From contig JAGEMR010000058.1 in assembly GCA_021030915.1 (NCBI GenBank), forward strand, positions 62,001-126,000: a stretch of 64,000 bases of DNA. Reading direction: 5' to 3'. Positions 22,594 through 33,376 of the stretch are shown one piece after another (within the stretch, counting starts at the first letter, position 1; each line of letters starts with the position of its first letter). A program made the translations under genes and the position numbers. The notes beneath the pieces were generated by a model. That model had not been told where the DNA came from and did no database searches. It worked only from the letters and a program-made list of their open reading frames with translations. The DNA comes from Astrothelium macrocarpum (Eukaryota; Ascomycota; Dothideomycetes; Trypetheliales; Trypetheliaceae).

Positions 22594-24476
22594 CGCGACC
22601 GCAGGCTGGGCTGAAGGTTATTCTTGTCGGAGCCCTCGGTTCACCTCTCTGCTAACGGCATTAGCCGGAATGGCTAGACGCCCTGCAGTTGTAGAGCGGC
22701 GCCAGTATCAATCAAAACAGGTCTGATGATTAAGAACAATTGGTGAATGCAAAGGTAGCTGCGGTTTTCGAGGTATACTGGAGAGTGCGGGCGGAGAGGA
22801 ATCGATGGTAATGTTGTCGTATTACGAGGTTGGACCCCGACTCGGCTAGCTCGGCCGCTGCGAGCGAAATCTCCGGACAACGGACGAAAGTACACTCCAG
22901 TGAGCTAAGCAGACCAAGAATGCAAACGAAGGGATGGTTGAAAGGGTCTCCAGGTGATTGAAGCGAGGACGTTTGTTCAAGTCGAATTCGTAACAATTAC
23001 CGGTTACAGGCTGATGGATGAATGTTGGGTCATGACCGCCGCAGTGCTGACAAAAGAGGGTAATGGGGGTAACTGCAACGTATCGTACCTGGCGTCGGAC
23101 TTAGCCTTGTCCGAACCACCAGAGACTTGCATCATCATGCGCGCATAACTTTATCTACTGTGCTTTATTTACTTCTGATTCTTCGTCGGAGACTGAGCAG
23201 AAATACCTATCCTGTCTCTTCTGCTTACAAACGTGATTTGCCATTGTGATTCTATTTTGCGAAGACCTTGCTTGCTCAGCATGAAAAGATCAAGGAGCTT
23301 GTCGGTGAGGCTAACACAGCCGCAGAAGACGATTCTCAGTCTGCTACGACTCGATCACCCAGATCACCTAGCCGTGCCTCATACCAAATTGTACCATCGT
23401 GCTGACCACAGCTGAACCTACCAAATTAGTGCTTTCGTGTAGAAGCTTTATCTGATGCAACAGACGAGTGGTCATTTCGGGCCTTGACAGTTGCTCCAGT
23501 TACCTGTCTTTCCGAATTGTAGCGCGAGGCGTTCCCGACGCACGCGAACGAGACAAGGATGGGCATCCGTAAGTAATTTCTGCGCCCTTCGCCTGACTTG
23601 CGAAGACACCAATGGATTGTGTTGGAGACAGGGGCGGATTGAGAAACAGGCAGTACAGCGAATGAGATGAATGCAACAAAGTTGTTCCGGAGTTTCTTCT
23701 TCCACCTTTGAAACGGGAAGGTCCACTCGTCTGCAACGTTCACATGCGTTAATTCACCATCCGAATTGCTTGATACACCATCTTGAAAAGAGGGGCAAAT
23801 GCAAATCAAATCTCAAGGCAATAGACATGGGGCTTGAATCGTCGTGCATAGGCGAAAAGCCAATCTACGTTAATATAACTAAGCAGAAGTGGTGACAAGC
23901 ATTATTTGACTGCCAGAAATGGAAATCCACGCTTTCTCTGGCAGATTGCATGTACATTAGAAGCACAAGCGTCGACTCACAAAATTTTCAGGCCCCTACT
24001 TATTTGCATTTTTTTCTTTTTAGGAAAAGGGGCATCATCTGCAAGGTTCAGCTAAGACAGGGTTGCGGTGTCGCAGTGTCATTTCTTGAGACGGGATGAC
24101 GGTCCGAAAAAGAGCCGCTCGGGCAACTTCCAAAGCATCGGGACCGAGACCGACACCGGTCGCGACTGCAACCAAATGCGCGACAATCACGTGCTTTCGC
24201 GTATCCTATCACCATACTATCTCCGTCCAGTCCAGCGTTGAAGATTGTGGAACACTACAACTCCATCATGGACGCTTTCTCCCGAGTTTGTGTCGAATTT
24301 CATGGCTGAAACGCAAGCCCGTGCTTTTTATAGGGTACGGGAGACGACTGGCCTGAAGACTTCGCGTTACCTCTGGTCAACAGACTGCGCCGTGTATCAA
24401 TACCAAACTCGGCTAGTATCTATCAACTATTTAGATTAGGCTTCGAACGCCTTGTAAACTACGTGCAGGCATCACA
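22594..24476. other. Intergenic between divergently transcribed flippase and CANIN genes
   Basis: About 1.9 kb holding both upstream regions. Several short open frames occur on both strands, but none has a recognisable domain or intron pattern. Confidence 0.4.
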
Positions 24477-26701
24477 ATGGCCTCTAGTCGCAAATTGACA
24501 GACTTTTTCAAGCCGTATTTGCAGGGCCAGAGTAAACGCAGCGCGACTGATTACCAAATTACACTAAGTCTGTTCCACATAACAATTCCACCAAGAAACT
24601 TACTAAATTTGTACGTGACTCAGATTCGAGGGATAACACGCCATCGCAAGCACCATTGGATCGTGATAGGGATAGGGAAGGAACACCGAAAATTATATCA
24701 CGTCCGACTGCGCCGAAGACCCAATCTCCAGCAGTATTACATCGTTCCCGAGAAGGATCCGACCAGTCCGAACCAAGATCCAACGCTGGAGATTGGCATT
24801 TGGGCAATCTTTCCCCTACCACTATACAACAATATTCCGCAAAATCTACTACTCACATCATACACGAACCTTCCGATACGACTATTCCGTTGGCATCCAC
24901 CTCGTCTGCTTCCATCTCCTCGTTGACACCGCCACTGTCATCCGGGGAAAATGTCAAGAAAAATGGAGAGATAGTGATAAAAGATTCGGATTCTGAAGAT
25001 GGGGACTCTGATTCTTCTTTAGAAGACATAGACGAAGTAATGGCGCGACAAAAAGCCGCTTCTGCCCTTGCCTCTTTTCAAGAGGACCGGAATGAACAAA
25101 TACCCAGTAAATCTGTGACGGTCACTTCGGCCAGAGTACAACGTACCACAGACAATGATAGTAATTCAAGAGCATGGAAAAACAAAGCTCGGAAATCATA
25201 CAAATGGAATCTCAATTTCCTCGCAAATCAGTCCAGTAATGACACATCATCGAAAGAGCGGATCGAAAGCGCCAAGAAGGCGATGGAAGCAGAAAATGAG
25301 GAAGGGCAAGTGGATGTAGAAGCCACAAAGACTGCAGAAATAGCGCTTGCACAGGGTAATGGGGTCATTGACGAAGCTTATCTCACTTCTATTACAGACG
25401 ACAGTGGTGCCGAAGAAGATCCGCAGAGGATTATGGCAGCAATTAGACGGACTGAAGCTCTACAACAAGACTTGACCTGGCATTTCTTCGAGAGCGAGCC
25501 AAGCACGCCTTCGAAAAGGAATACATTTCCTTTACAAGCTTTGCCAGAGACTGGCTGGATGACTGCATTGAAGAGTACATTGGAACGTCAGCAGGCATGC
25601 CTCACTGGATTCGTTGCTGACATGGCACAACTTCAGCAGTTGCCATGTGAAATTATCACGTGGATGTTAGACGAAACATTCTTCGAATCCCGTGATGATC
25701 TTGCGTATGCTTACTTGAGTATTTTGGAAAAGCATCCACTAATACTAAAAGAAACACTCACAGCGTCTCGTCTTGGCGATATCCTCGCCGAATTTGGAGG
25801 CAGAGCGCACTCTATAAGGACAGAAGAACCCGTGATCCCAACTTTCAGAAGCCCAGACTTAAAGACTTCTACTCCCTCGCAATTACATCGTCTCTTCAAG
25901 GTGTTGCAGATCTTTGCTCAAATCCATGGACTAAGCTCAGAGACGCGGTGCTATGCGTTGAAGGTGATGTTGCGATTAGGCATGGACGACTTGATCCGTG
26001 CTAATGGCCGACTGTTCTTCAGTCTTGAAGACGCAATTGCAGCACTTCTCCGAGACGATGGAAGCTGGGAACGGAGCGATTTGCTCCTCGACGTGGGTAC
26101 AGCGACGTATGCCACTGTTCATCATCCTCAGCTCTATCTCCGAATTCTTCAATGTATACCAAATACTCATTCCTATGTGGAAGATTTTCGGCGCCACCTC
26201 GCGCTTTCCTTTTTCCTCAACGACAAGACATATCTTTCGTGCGACCTCAAGGATCCTTCCTTGTCCTCAAATATTATCACTCGCCTACACTCAAATCCGC
26301 TGTACGAGCCAAATCCGAAGACCAACTATGCCGATCTTGGGGCGCTTGTTTCGATCCTTGATATTGCAATAAACTCTGGATTCGTGTCGTTACCATTCCC
26401 AACTAAGGAAGCCGAGATTGATTTCAATCGGAGGATTGATGCATTGTCACAGCAAATCACAACATTGCATAATGGCATTGTCGATACAGGCGCAAGCCAC
26501 ATGAGGCGTACTGAAGCCAAGAATGCACTAGAGCGACTGAAATTTAGGCTTGAATTTAGTGTGAGAACAAAACCAAGACCCAAGAAAAATGTATTTGGCG
26601 ATCTGGTCGGTAGAAATGGTCTGGATGGGTATGCTCAAGACGTAGATGTGATGACGAAGTTCTTGGGAAAAGAAAAGAATATGCATGTCGATGCAGATTA
26701 G
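24477..26701 (+). CDS. Probable SMC5/6-interacting CANIN-domain protein (FAM178/SLF2/Nse6-like)
   Basis: The model joins exon 24477-24531 to 24624-26701 (92-nt intron, donor GTAAAC, acceptor GACTCAG), giving 710 residues. The first exon starts MASSRKLTDFFKPYLQGQ. The N-terminal third is polar and disordered with an acidic SDSEDGDSDSSLEDIDEV block. Residues from about 300 onward form a helical domain (ALPETGWMTALKSTLERQQ, QLPCEIITWMLDETFFESR, ALKVMLRLGMDDL) that resembles the CANIN domain of fungal SMC5/6-interacting proteins. Such proteins help load the SMC5/6 complex at damaged or stalled DNA. The family call rests on remembered likeness; an unknown fungal protein is the alternative. The 5' intron is the least certain part, because the sequence between the exons could also be partly coding. 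Confidence 0.6.
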
Positions 26702-26996
26702 AGCATAGTATGGTTTACAGGCATTTTTTGGGATACTTGGATGGTGTCCAAGTTCGCGGACAATCAAAAGTTCAGAAGTTTATCACGTATTGCTTGCAGG
26801 AATAAGCTTGCCTTGGCTGTATCAGTAAGCAAGAAAGAGGCTAATCATGTACATGCAGCAATGAAAGCACACACAAGTCACACCCGTCGAGATGAGTCTA
26901 GCTGTACATCTACATCTCTAATAGCCAGCGCCAGAACAAGAAACAGATGCAGGAGCAGTAGATCAAAGAGAATCTCTCCAGTCGACTGAACACCAT

Positions 26997-27877
26997 CTAG
27001 TCATGGAATTTTCTGTTCTGATTTTCACCAAAGAGCGTCGTCCTTATGCTCGGCAGGGCCTCGGTCTCCAACAGCTTCAGTCTCTCGTCGAAGGTATTGT
27101 TGATATCGATTTTGCCAGCGCCCCCAATGATGGTTACCCCACCCGCTCTGTCAAACAAATTAGCCTTGCTCCAGCCTGCCTGCTGACGCATCTCGAGGTG
27201 CAAACAGAAATAAAAAGAGCGACTCACGATCCCTCGGGTTGTGGATTATTCTCATCAAGCTCTACCCGCACCTCCTTCTTGACATTCTCCTTATACTCCC
27301 GCTCTGCCCTCTCCGCGGCCTTCTTTACCACACCATAGTCCTTCTCCCTCGCCCTCACCTGAATCTTGCCCTCGTTCAGTGCATAGGCGCCCTCCAAGAT
27401 CAAATCCTTTACCACGCTCTCGTACTTTCCGTCATCTTTACTTCCCTCGCCCAGCCGTCCTCGCGCCTGCTCGAACAAGCCATCCAGCAGTTCCTGCCGA
27501 CTGCCCAAGATGCGTAGTCGTGAACGGTTGGCGAGCGTGGAGCGTGTGATCTGCTGCGACATGGCGGCTTGCTTGAAGCGTTTGTCGTAGTTGGCATCGA
27601 TGGCGGCGGTGTCTTGGCGGACGAGCTTGGATTTTTCAATGGCGAACTCTTCGTCGGCTTTGATTTGGATCTCTTTGGCTTTTTCGAGGGCTTCTTGGCG
27701 GATGAAAGCGGTCATTTTTTTGAGCTCGCTGGTGACCTATCATTATAAGAGATTCCATGTCAGGTCGTGCAGAAGGTGGCTAGTTGGGTAAAGAAGAATG
27801 GGAGGGGGAAATAAAAATGGGGGATATGATAGAGGAATTTTTACCTGGTCGTCGGACATAGCGTGGACTTGTGACAT
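26997..27877 (-). CDS. vma4: V-type proton ATPase subunit E
   Basis: Subunit E forms the peripheral stalks that hold the V1 catalytic head against the membrane sector of the vacuolar proton pump. Three exons (27877-27845, 27736-27228, 27147-26997) give 230 residues, the usual length. The N-terminal helix MSDDQVTSELKKMTAFIRQE and the block KADEEFAIEKSKLVRQ lead into a long coiled coil. The C-terminal domain carries GGVTIIGGAGKIDINNTF and ERLKLLETEALPSIR, as in fungal Vma4. An extra six residues (MSQVHA) precede the usual start at MSDDQ. Codons change from C-ending to G-ending near 27.5 kb. The gene converges with the CANIN gene, 295 bp apart. Confidence 0.95.
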
Positions 27878-28291
27878 TTTGGGAAATTGGTATAGCTTGT
27901 GAGTTCAAAATAGTCAAGATATTAAGGGTGGTAGAGGGGTGGAATATCGAATGACCAGCTAAGATGTTGTTTGATCAAAGCTGTCCCTTGCCCATGTCTG
28001 GCCCCTCGCCATGCACGGCCCGGTGACCTCAGCGACGCATTGCAATATGAAACTGCAACTGCAGAGGACAACTGATGACCACCGTCGTCAAGACCACTTG
28101 TACATGACACTCTCTAATCGGCTTCTCGCTCCCTACACTCCTTGATTTGTCCTACATCGCATCTTTGTTCTCAGGAATGATATGGTCGCGAAGTCTACCG
28201 CAAAGATAGCATGGCAACGGCGCCCTCAATAATTCATCTTAATCCATAAACCAATAATCCAACGCCACTGCGGCATCAAGTCTCGGCGCAC
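27878..28291. other. Shared upstream region of the V-ATPase E and NIPA-like genes
   Basis: The two genes diverge from this 414-bp segment. No other gene is seen. Confidence 0.5.
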
Positions 28292-30152
28292 ATGGGCCAG
28301 CTTCCTCCTGGAGGAATCATTGCGGTTGGGCTCTACTTGGCGAAGGTTGTTGAGAGTATGCACTGACGCACAAATCCGAGCAGCTTGGTGTCCTCGTTGG
28401 CCTGCTGTCGACCAGCATCCAAAGCGTCGGTCTTACACTCCAGCGCAAGTCGCATCTCCTGGAAGATGAAAAGCATGAACAGCATACAAGGCGCCCTCCG
28501 TACAGGCGCCGGAGATGGCAGGTGAGCATCACATCCTCTGGGTTTGGAAGAATTCCAGAAGAAGACGGATGCTAATACTGTACCGGGTCAAATAGTTGGG
28601 CATGCTCATGTTCATTGTCGCCAATCTTGTCGGTTCCACAATCCAAATAACTACTCTTCCTCTTCCTGTGCTTTCCACTCTCCAAGCTGTATGTTTTTCC
28701 CTCAATTTGGTCTCATGGCTCGTCGTGACCTAATGAATATCAAAGTCTGGTCTCGTCTTTAACAGCATATGTGCCTCCCTCCTCCTCCACGAACCTTTTA
28801 CTCGGTATTCATTTGTTGGCACACTGCTTGTTGCTCTTGGTGCTGCTCTTATTGCTCTCTATGGCGCCATTCCTGAGCCTTCTCACTCCCTCGATGGCCT
28901 TCTTGTCCTCCTCGGCCGTTCCGAGTTCATCGTCTGGATCATTGCCACCTTCATCGTCGTCCTCTGTCTCCTAGCACTCACCTGGGTCCTCACTCGCCTC
29001 TCCAACCCCACCTCCAAATTCTCCCGCCGCTACACATGGGCCAGCGCTATCAGCACCAACAGCCCCTGGACTGTCCGCTTCAAACTCATCCGCGGCATGA
29101 GTTACGGCTGCATCTCCGGCATCCTCTCCGCACACACCCTCCTCCTCGCCAAATCCGCCGTCGAACTCCTCGTCACCACCTTCACCTCCGCCAACCAATT
29201 CGCCCGCTACCAATCCTGGCTGATCCTCGTCGGCCTTGTCGTGCTCGCTCTCACCCAGCTCTACTACCTCCACCGGGGCCTCAAACTCTGCTCCACCTCC
29301 GTCCTCTACCCCTTCGTCTTCTGCATCTACAACATCACCGCCATCCTCGACGGCCTCATCTACTTCCACCAAACCGCACGCCTCCCCCCGCTCCACGCCG
29401 GCCTCATCGCCCTCGGCACCGTCATCCTCCTCTCCGGCGTCATCGCCCTCTCCTGGCGCCTCCCCGACCACCACCCACGCCCCACCAATTCCTCCAGCCC
29501 CACCGCCCACCGCCACTCCACCCCGACCACGCCCGCCGTCCCCGGCACCGCCTTCGCCCCAGGCATGGGCCTCATCGACTCACCCACCCCATCCTCGCCC
29601 TCCTCGCCCTCGTTTCCCCCCTCGGACGAGGAAGCAGCGCTCCTCGCCTCCGACGACAATGACGACGACCCCCGGCCCCAGCCGACCGACGAACGCACCC
29701 CGCTCCTCCTCGCGCGCGCCCCGCGCCGCAAAACCATGGCTGCTGCTGCGCCCTCGGAGCTGTGGGCCGATCTGCACGATGCGCCGAGTGCGGCGCGGGA
29801 CTGGGGGTCGGTGTCGCAGTCGCGGACGTCGCGGAGTCGGGCGAGGAGCGCGGCGGGCATTCTGGGCGGGAGGCAGCGGACGAGAGCTGGCAGTGTGGGG
29901 GCGGGAGGAGAGGGGGAAGTGGGGGATGTTGGTGGGGTGGAGGAAGGTAGTGGTGTGGGGAGGAGAGGGCTGAGACGGGGGAGCACCGTGGGGAGTGCGT
30001 GGGGTGGGAGAAGGGTGAGCCGGAGGGCGAGCGGCGGGCGGAAGAGGCAGGATGCTTTGGGGGGGTGGTTTAAGTTGGGGTGGTGGAGGAGGAGGATGGC
30101 GAGGGGGACGGAAGGTGAGGAACATAGGGGGAGAGATGGAGAGGGTGGGTGA
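28292..30152 (+). CDS. NIPA-like magnesium transporter (DUF803 family)
   Basis: Four exons (28292-28324, 28384-28521, 28596-28688, 28746-30152) give 556 residues. Junctions rebuild PPGGIIA-LGVLVGLLSTSIQ, RRRRWQ-LGMLMFIVANLVG and STLQA-SGLVFNSICASLLL, all characteristic of the fungal NIPA branch of the drug/metabolite transporter superfamily. About eight to nine membrane segments end near residue 300. The remaining C-terminus, about 250 residues, is Pro/Ser-rich, then Gly/Arg-rich, and probably cytosolic. Intron 1 uses an unusual GTTGGG donor. The start codon is the nearest ATG that gives the conserved PPGG entry. Sense-strand composition is C-rich to about 29.74 kb and G-rich afterwards. Confidence 0.85.
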
Positions 30153-30699
30153 TGAGACGACGTGCTTGTTTGTGGTTGGAGCGATGGCGTTAATGGGAAG
30201 GAGAGGTGGTGGGCTTAACAGAGGAAAGCAGTCTAAATCAATGGATGTGCGCGACGAATTGGTGGTTCGCTAGGTTTTCATAGAAAGAGGAAGATAGGGA
30301 AAGTGTGTAGTAGAATACCCGGATACCCACATATTATTATAGTATCAAGGATGGAATTTAGGTTCGAATAGAAATTTGGAGTTTTTAGTCGTCTTTGCTA
30401 CCTCAAAGTGCTTGCTGGTTCACCATTAAGTTAGTTCATCGCTTGATGAGTATGGGTATCTATCTAGTGATATGGTACGTGACACTTCGAACCTCTTTCC
30501 GGAGAACTCTGATCTCCAAGCTCCGGACATGCACCACAAGAGAATGTACAAAACCCCATGGTTCCTGGCAAGCGCCTGCGCGCCATCCTCCTTCACATTA
30601 CGGGCGTTCGGTTCATCATTCAGGACCCTGCAATCCCTTCTACCTTCTAATCCATCTGCGCCAACAAATCAACCCCTCTCATTCACCCCTGCGTACACC
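30153..30699. other. Intergenic between converging NIPA-like and acetyltransferase genes
   Basis: Holds the 3' regions of both genes. No gene is supported. Confidence 0.4.
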
Positions 30700-31641
30700 T
30701 CAACCCTCCTCTTCCCCATTCACCTCTTCAGCCCCTCCAGCCCCTCCAGCTTCTTCCCCCTTACTCTCCTCACCAACGCGCCCCAACAGATCCCTCACGC
30801 CTACGCCCTTCCCCACCCTCCACGCCCCCCTCGGCTCCAGTCTCCGATAATACCCCTCATCCCAAACCTCCCTCTCAAACCCTCTCCGCTCATACCACGC
30901 CAACGCCTCCGGATTCGCCTCCCACGCATGCGCAACCACACGGCGGACCGCGTGCTCGCTGGCTGCGCGCACCACGATTGTCGCGAGCAGGTGCGACGCG
31001 AGCCCGTGGCGGCGGTACGGGGCGAGGACGGCCAAGGTCGAGATGTATAGGATCGAGGTGTTGTCTGATGCGGGAGACGAGGAGATGGTGGTGGGCGAGG
31101 GGAGGAGTTTGCAGCGGATGCCGCCGACCACGATGCCGGTGGAGGAGGGCGAGTCGCGCCAGATGGCAAGGAGGGTGAGGGAGGATGTGGTGGGGTCGGT
31201 GAGGATGTCGGTGTAGAAGGATTGCGGGTAGGGGATTGGGAGGAGGAGGGTGTTGAGGCGTTGGAAGGAGGGGAGAGTGGTGGAGGTTACGGGGGAGAGG
31301 GTGACTGTGGGTGGTAGATGGGGTAGAGAAGGGGATATGGTGAATTTGGTGAGCGTAGGCGATGCTGACGTTTGGTCTGATGGATTGATCTCAGGGTCCG
31401 CGATGTTGGCGGCGGATTTGTCTCGCGGAGTTTTCGGTTCTGCTGATGATGGTGATGCGCGTGGGGGGGACCGTGGATGCGACTTTAGGGTCTCGCCTGC
31501 TTTGATCGGACGGGTCGGATCGATTGGAAAGCTTGAGAGTACCGAAGCATAGGAAGTTGTGTCTGTGCGTGGCTCTACGCGCACATTCTTTTGGCCGGTT
31601 TGAGGCTGGTTTAGCCAGGAGGCCAAAGTTGTTTGCACCAT
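30700..31641 (-). CDS. GNAT N-acetyltransferase, NAA50-like
   Basis: Single exon, 313 residues. The N-terminal 120 residues are Ser/Pro/Thr-rich and probably disordered. The GNAT fold follows: SFYTDIL, ISTLAVLAPYRRHGLASHLL (acetyl-CoA pyrophosphate-binding loop RRHGLA), EANPEALAWYERRGFE and YYRRLEP. The last block resembles NAA50/San N-alpha-acetyltransferases, which acetylate N-termini starting with Met. The C-terminus is acidic and Gly-rich. A short N-terminal motif, QTTLASWL, resembles a PCNA-interacting peptide. The gene diverges from the Mic19 gene with 253 bp between starts. Codon endings switch from C to G near 30.97 kb. Confidence 0.8.
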   Translation of the reverse strand: MVQTTLASWLNQPQTGQKNVRVEPRTDTTSYASVLSSFPIDPTRPIKAGETLKSHPRSPPRASPSSAEPKTPRDKSAANIADPEINPSDQTSASPTLTKFTISPSLPHLPPTVTLSPVTSTTLPSFQRLNTLLLPIPYPQSFYTDILTDPTTSSLTLLAIWRDSPSSTGIVVGGIRCKLLPSPTTISSSPASDNTSILYISTLAVLAPYRRHGLASHLLATIVVRAASEHAVRRVVAHAWEANPEALAWYERRGFEREVWDEGYYRRLEPRGAWRVGKGVGVRDLLGRVGEESKGEEAGGAGGAEEVNGEEEG

Positions 31642-31894
31642 TATGAAGACGACGGGGTAGAATTACGTCGTTTGGGCGGCACTTTCAACTCCTGAATGGA
31701 ACGTCGGCCTTGAATCGGGGTTTAGGCGTGCTATTAAGCATCGCAGAGACTGGTTGTATCTTCTTGTTCGTGACGAGGGGAAACAACAATGTGAATACTA
31801 CAGGGTGGGTGGATGCGTTCTTTGCGGCGGCCGTCAACCTCCGGCTCTCAATTTTTCAGAAACAGCTCCCTGTACCCTTTCAACACCACCAAAA
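31642..31894. promoter_or_regulatory. Bidirectional promoter region (acetyltransferase / Mic19)
   Basis: Only 253 bp separate the two divergent start codons, so the promoters must overlap or be shared. No specific operator was recognised. Confidence 0.6.
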
Positions 31895-32601
31895 ATGGGT
31901 GCCGGCGAGTCGAAAGAAGCCGGAACACCGTCTCAGCACATATTCGCAGCGTAAATAATCCTCAGGACATCCATTGGCAGCATTCAATTCCTTCTAACCC
32001 ATTGCTAGGGACCAACCCGTCCGCTTCTCCTCCGAGCTCGTAGATTCCCTCCAAAACAGTTCCGAGGTAAGTCCGTATCTTTACCATGTCTTTCACGATT
32101 ATCTTTCTACCCGTATAATAATGCGCCTATAATCACTGATTCTTCCCCCAGACCGATTCTACCCGTGCCCGCAATCTCGAACTCCGAATCCAGTCCCGCG
32201 TCACAGCCGAACTTGAGAAGCTCGCTTCCGAATCCGCTCAACACCTCTCCGCCCTCACCGCTCAAGCGACCTCTGATCCCGACCCCTCCGCTTCACAAGA
32301 GAATTCGGATCCATCGCTCCTCGACAAGGCCAAGTCCGCGCTCGCCGGCCAGTCGAACGACGAGTCTAAGCAGCTCTCGCGAGACTCCGTACAGAAGGAG
32401 ATTGCGGTGCTAAGGGAAAAATTAGAGGCGAGCAAAAAAGTGGAGAAGATGGATGCTGGGGTGGAGAAGGCCAGGGAGGAGCTGGTGTCGTGTTTGAGGA
32501 CGAATGATCGGAGGCCATTGGATTGTTGGCAAGAGGTGGAGGGCTTTAAGAGGGAGGTGGGAAGGCTGGAGAGGAAGTTTATAGAAGGGGCGACGAGATA
32601 G
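31895..32601 (+). CDS. mic19: MICOS complex subunit Mic19 (CHCH domain)
   Basis: Mic19 bridges Mic60 and the Mic10 subcomplex at mitochondrial crista junctions. Three exons (31895-31950, 32009-32066, 32152-32601) give 187 residues. The protein begins MGAGESK, a likely N-myristoylation signal as in other Mic19 proteins. DQPVRFSSELVDSLQNSSE is the conserved N-terminal block. A coiled-coil region with acidic and Ser-rich parts follows. The C-terminal CHCH segment carries a Cys pair ten residues apart (CLRTNDRRPLDC) before WQEVEGFKREV, as in fungal Mic19. Codons switch to G-ending near 32.40 kb. Confidence 0.9.
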
Positions 32602-33049
32602 GGTTTGAAGGGTTGGGAGGATGGGATTCACTTGTATTATTAGCCAAGATTTAGCAAAAGAAATAGTAGACATTACGCAAAGCTGCAAAAGCAATCTCAA
32701 GGGAGACTTCTGCAATCTTTTCTAGTCGACAGGTTCGTATAGTAGGCGCGGATTTTCACGTATTCAAAAAAATACATCATACAGCTCAGGAGCTAGTAGT
32801 GCCAAGAGTCCTATCCACTCTATGAATTAAAAGTAAAAACCAACACTTGCACTCTTGATTCACGCGTCGCCATGCAATCAATAAAACCAAAGCTATTCAA
32901 AACAGAGCCTCAATCATGATGATAATTCGTTATGTATGCGTAGCTGCTCTGGCCAGAGAAAGCAAGTCTCTCGCCTCTGCCAAGATGGAACACTTATCAA
33001 AAAGAAAAGACTAGTAGCCACATTAGCCTCGCTTCTATTGTACTTACAT
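32602..33049. other. Intergenic, converging 3' ends
   Basis: AT-rich 3' regions of the Mic19 gene and the small secreted protein gene. No gene is seen. Confidence 0.4.
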
Positions 33050-33376
33050 TTAATTATGCTCTTCATTGTGTTCAGCATTAAAAAGGTTGTCCTGGCCAGT
33101 GCTTCCTCCATTAGGATCTGAGCTTGAATTTGGTCCTGTTATCGTCGTTGGCTTCGCGACTGAGGACGAGGTGGGTGAAGCATGTTGAGAAGGCTTTGGA
33201 GGAGCCTTGGCATGCTGCTTTGCAATTTCAGCAGCAAGTGCAGCAATAAAGTCAGGGTTCACCTCGTGCTCAGTTGGCTTGGATTGGGAAGGGTTCTTGC
33301 TCGTGGCTGTGGGGAGTGCGTACGCACCAAGCAGGGGCCCAAAGGCGAAGAGGGTAAAGAGAGTAGCAATCTTCAT
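33050..33376 (-). CDS. Small secreted protein, no Cys, unknown function
   Basis: Single exon, 108 residues from the ATG at 33376, chosen because it starts a signal peptide (MKIATLFTLFAFGPLLGAYA, cleavage before LPTATS); a frame from 33475 would place it internally. The mature part is about 88 residues. It contains a short amphipathic block (NPDFIAALAAEIAKQH), then Ser/Thr/Pro/Asn-rich low complexity, and ends in an acidic His/Asn-rich tail. It has no cysteine and no recognisable domain. It could be a wall-associated peptide or an effector candidate, but there is no functional evidence. Confidence 0.6.
   Translation of the reverse strand: MKIATLFTLFAFGPLLGAYALPTATSKNPSQSKPTEHEVNPDFIAALAAEIAKQHAKAPPKPSQHASPTSSSVAKPTTITGPNSSSDPNGGSTGQDNLFNAEHNEEHN

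Noticed and set aside
23426..23809. 127-codon minus-strand frame in the flippase/CANIN intergenic region
   Set aside because: No domain, no compositional support, overlapping frames equally open.
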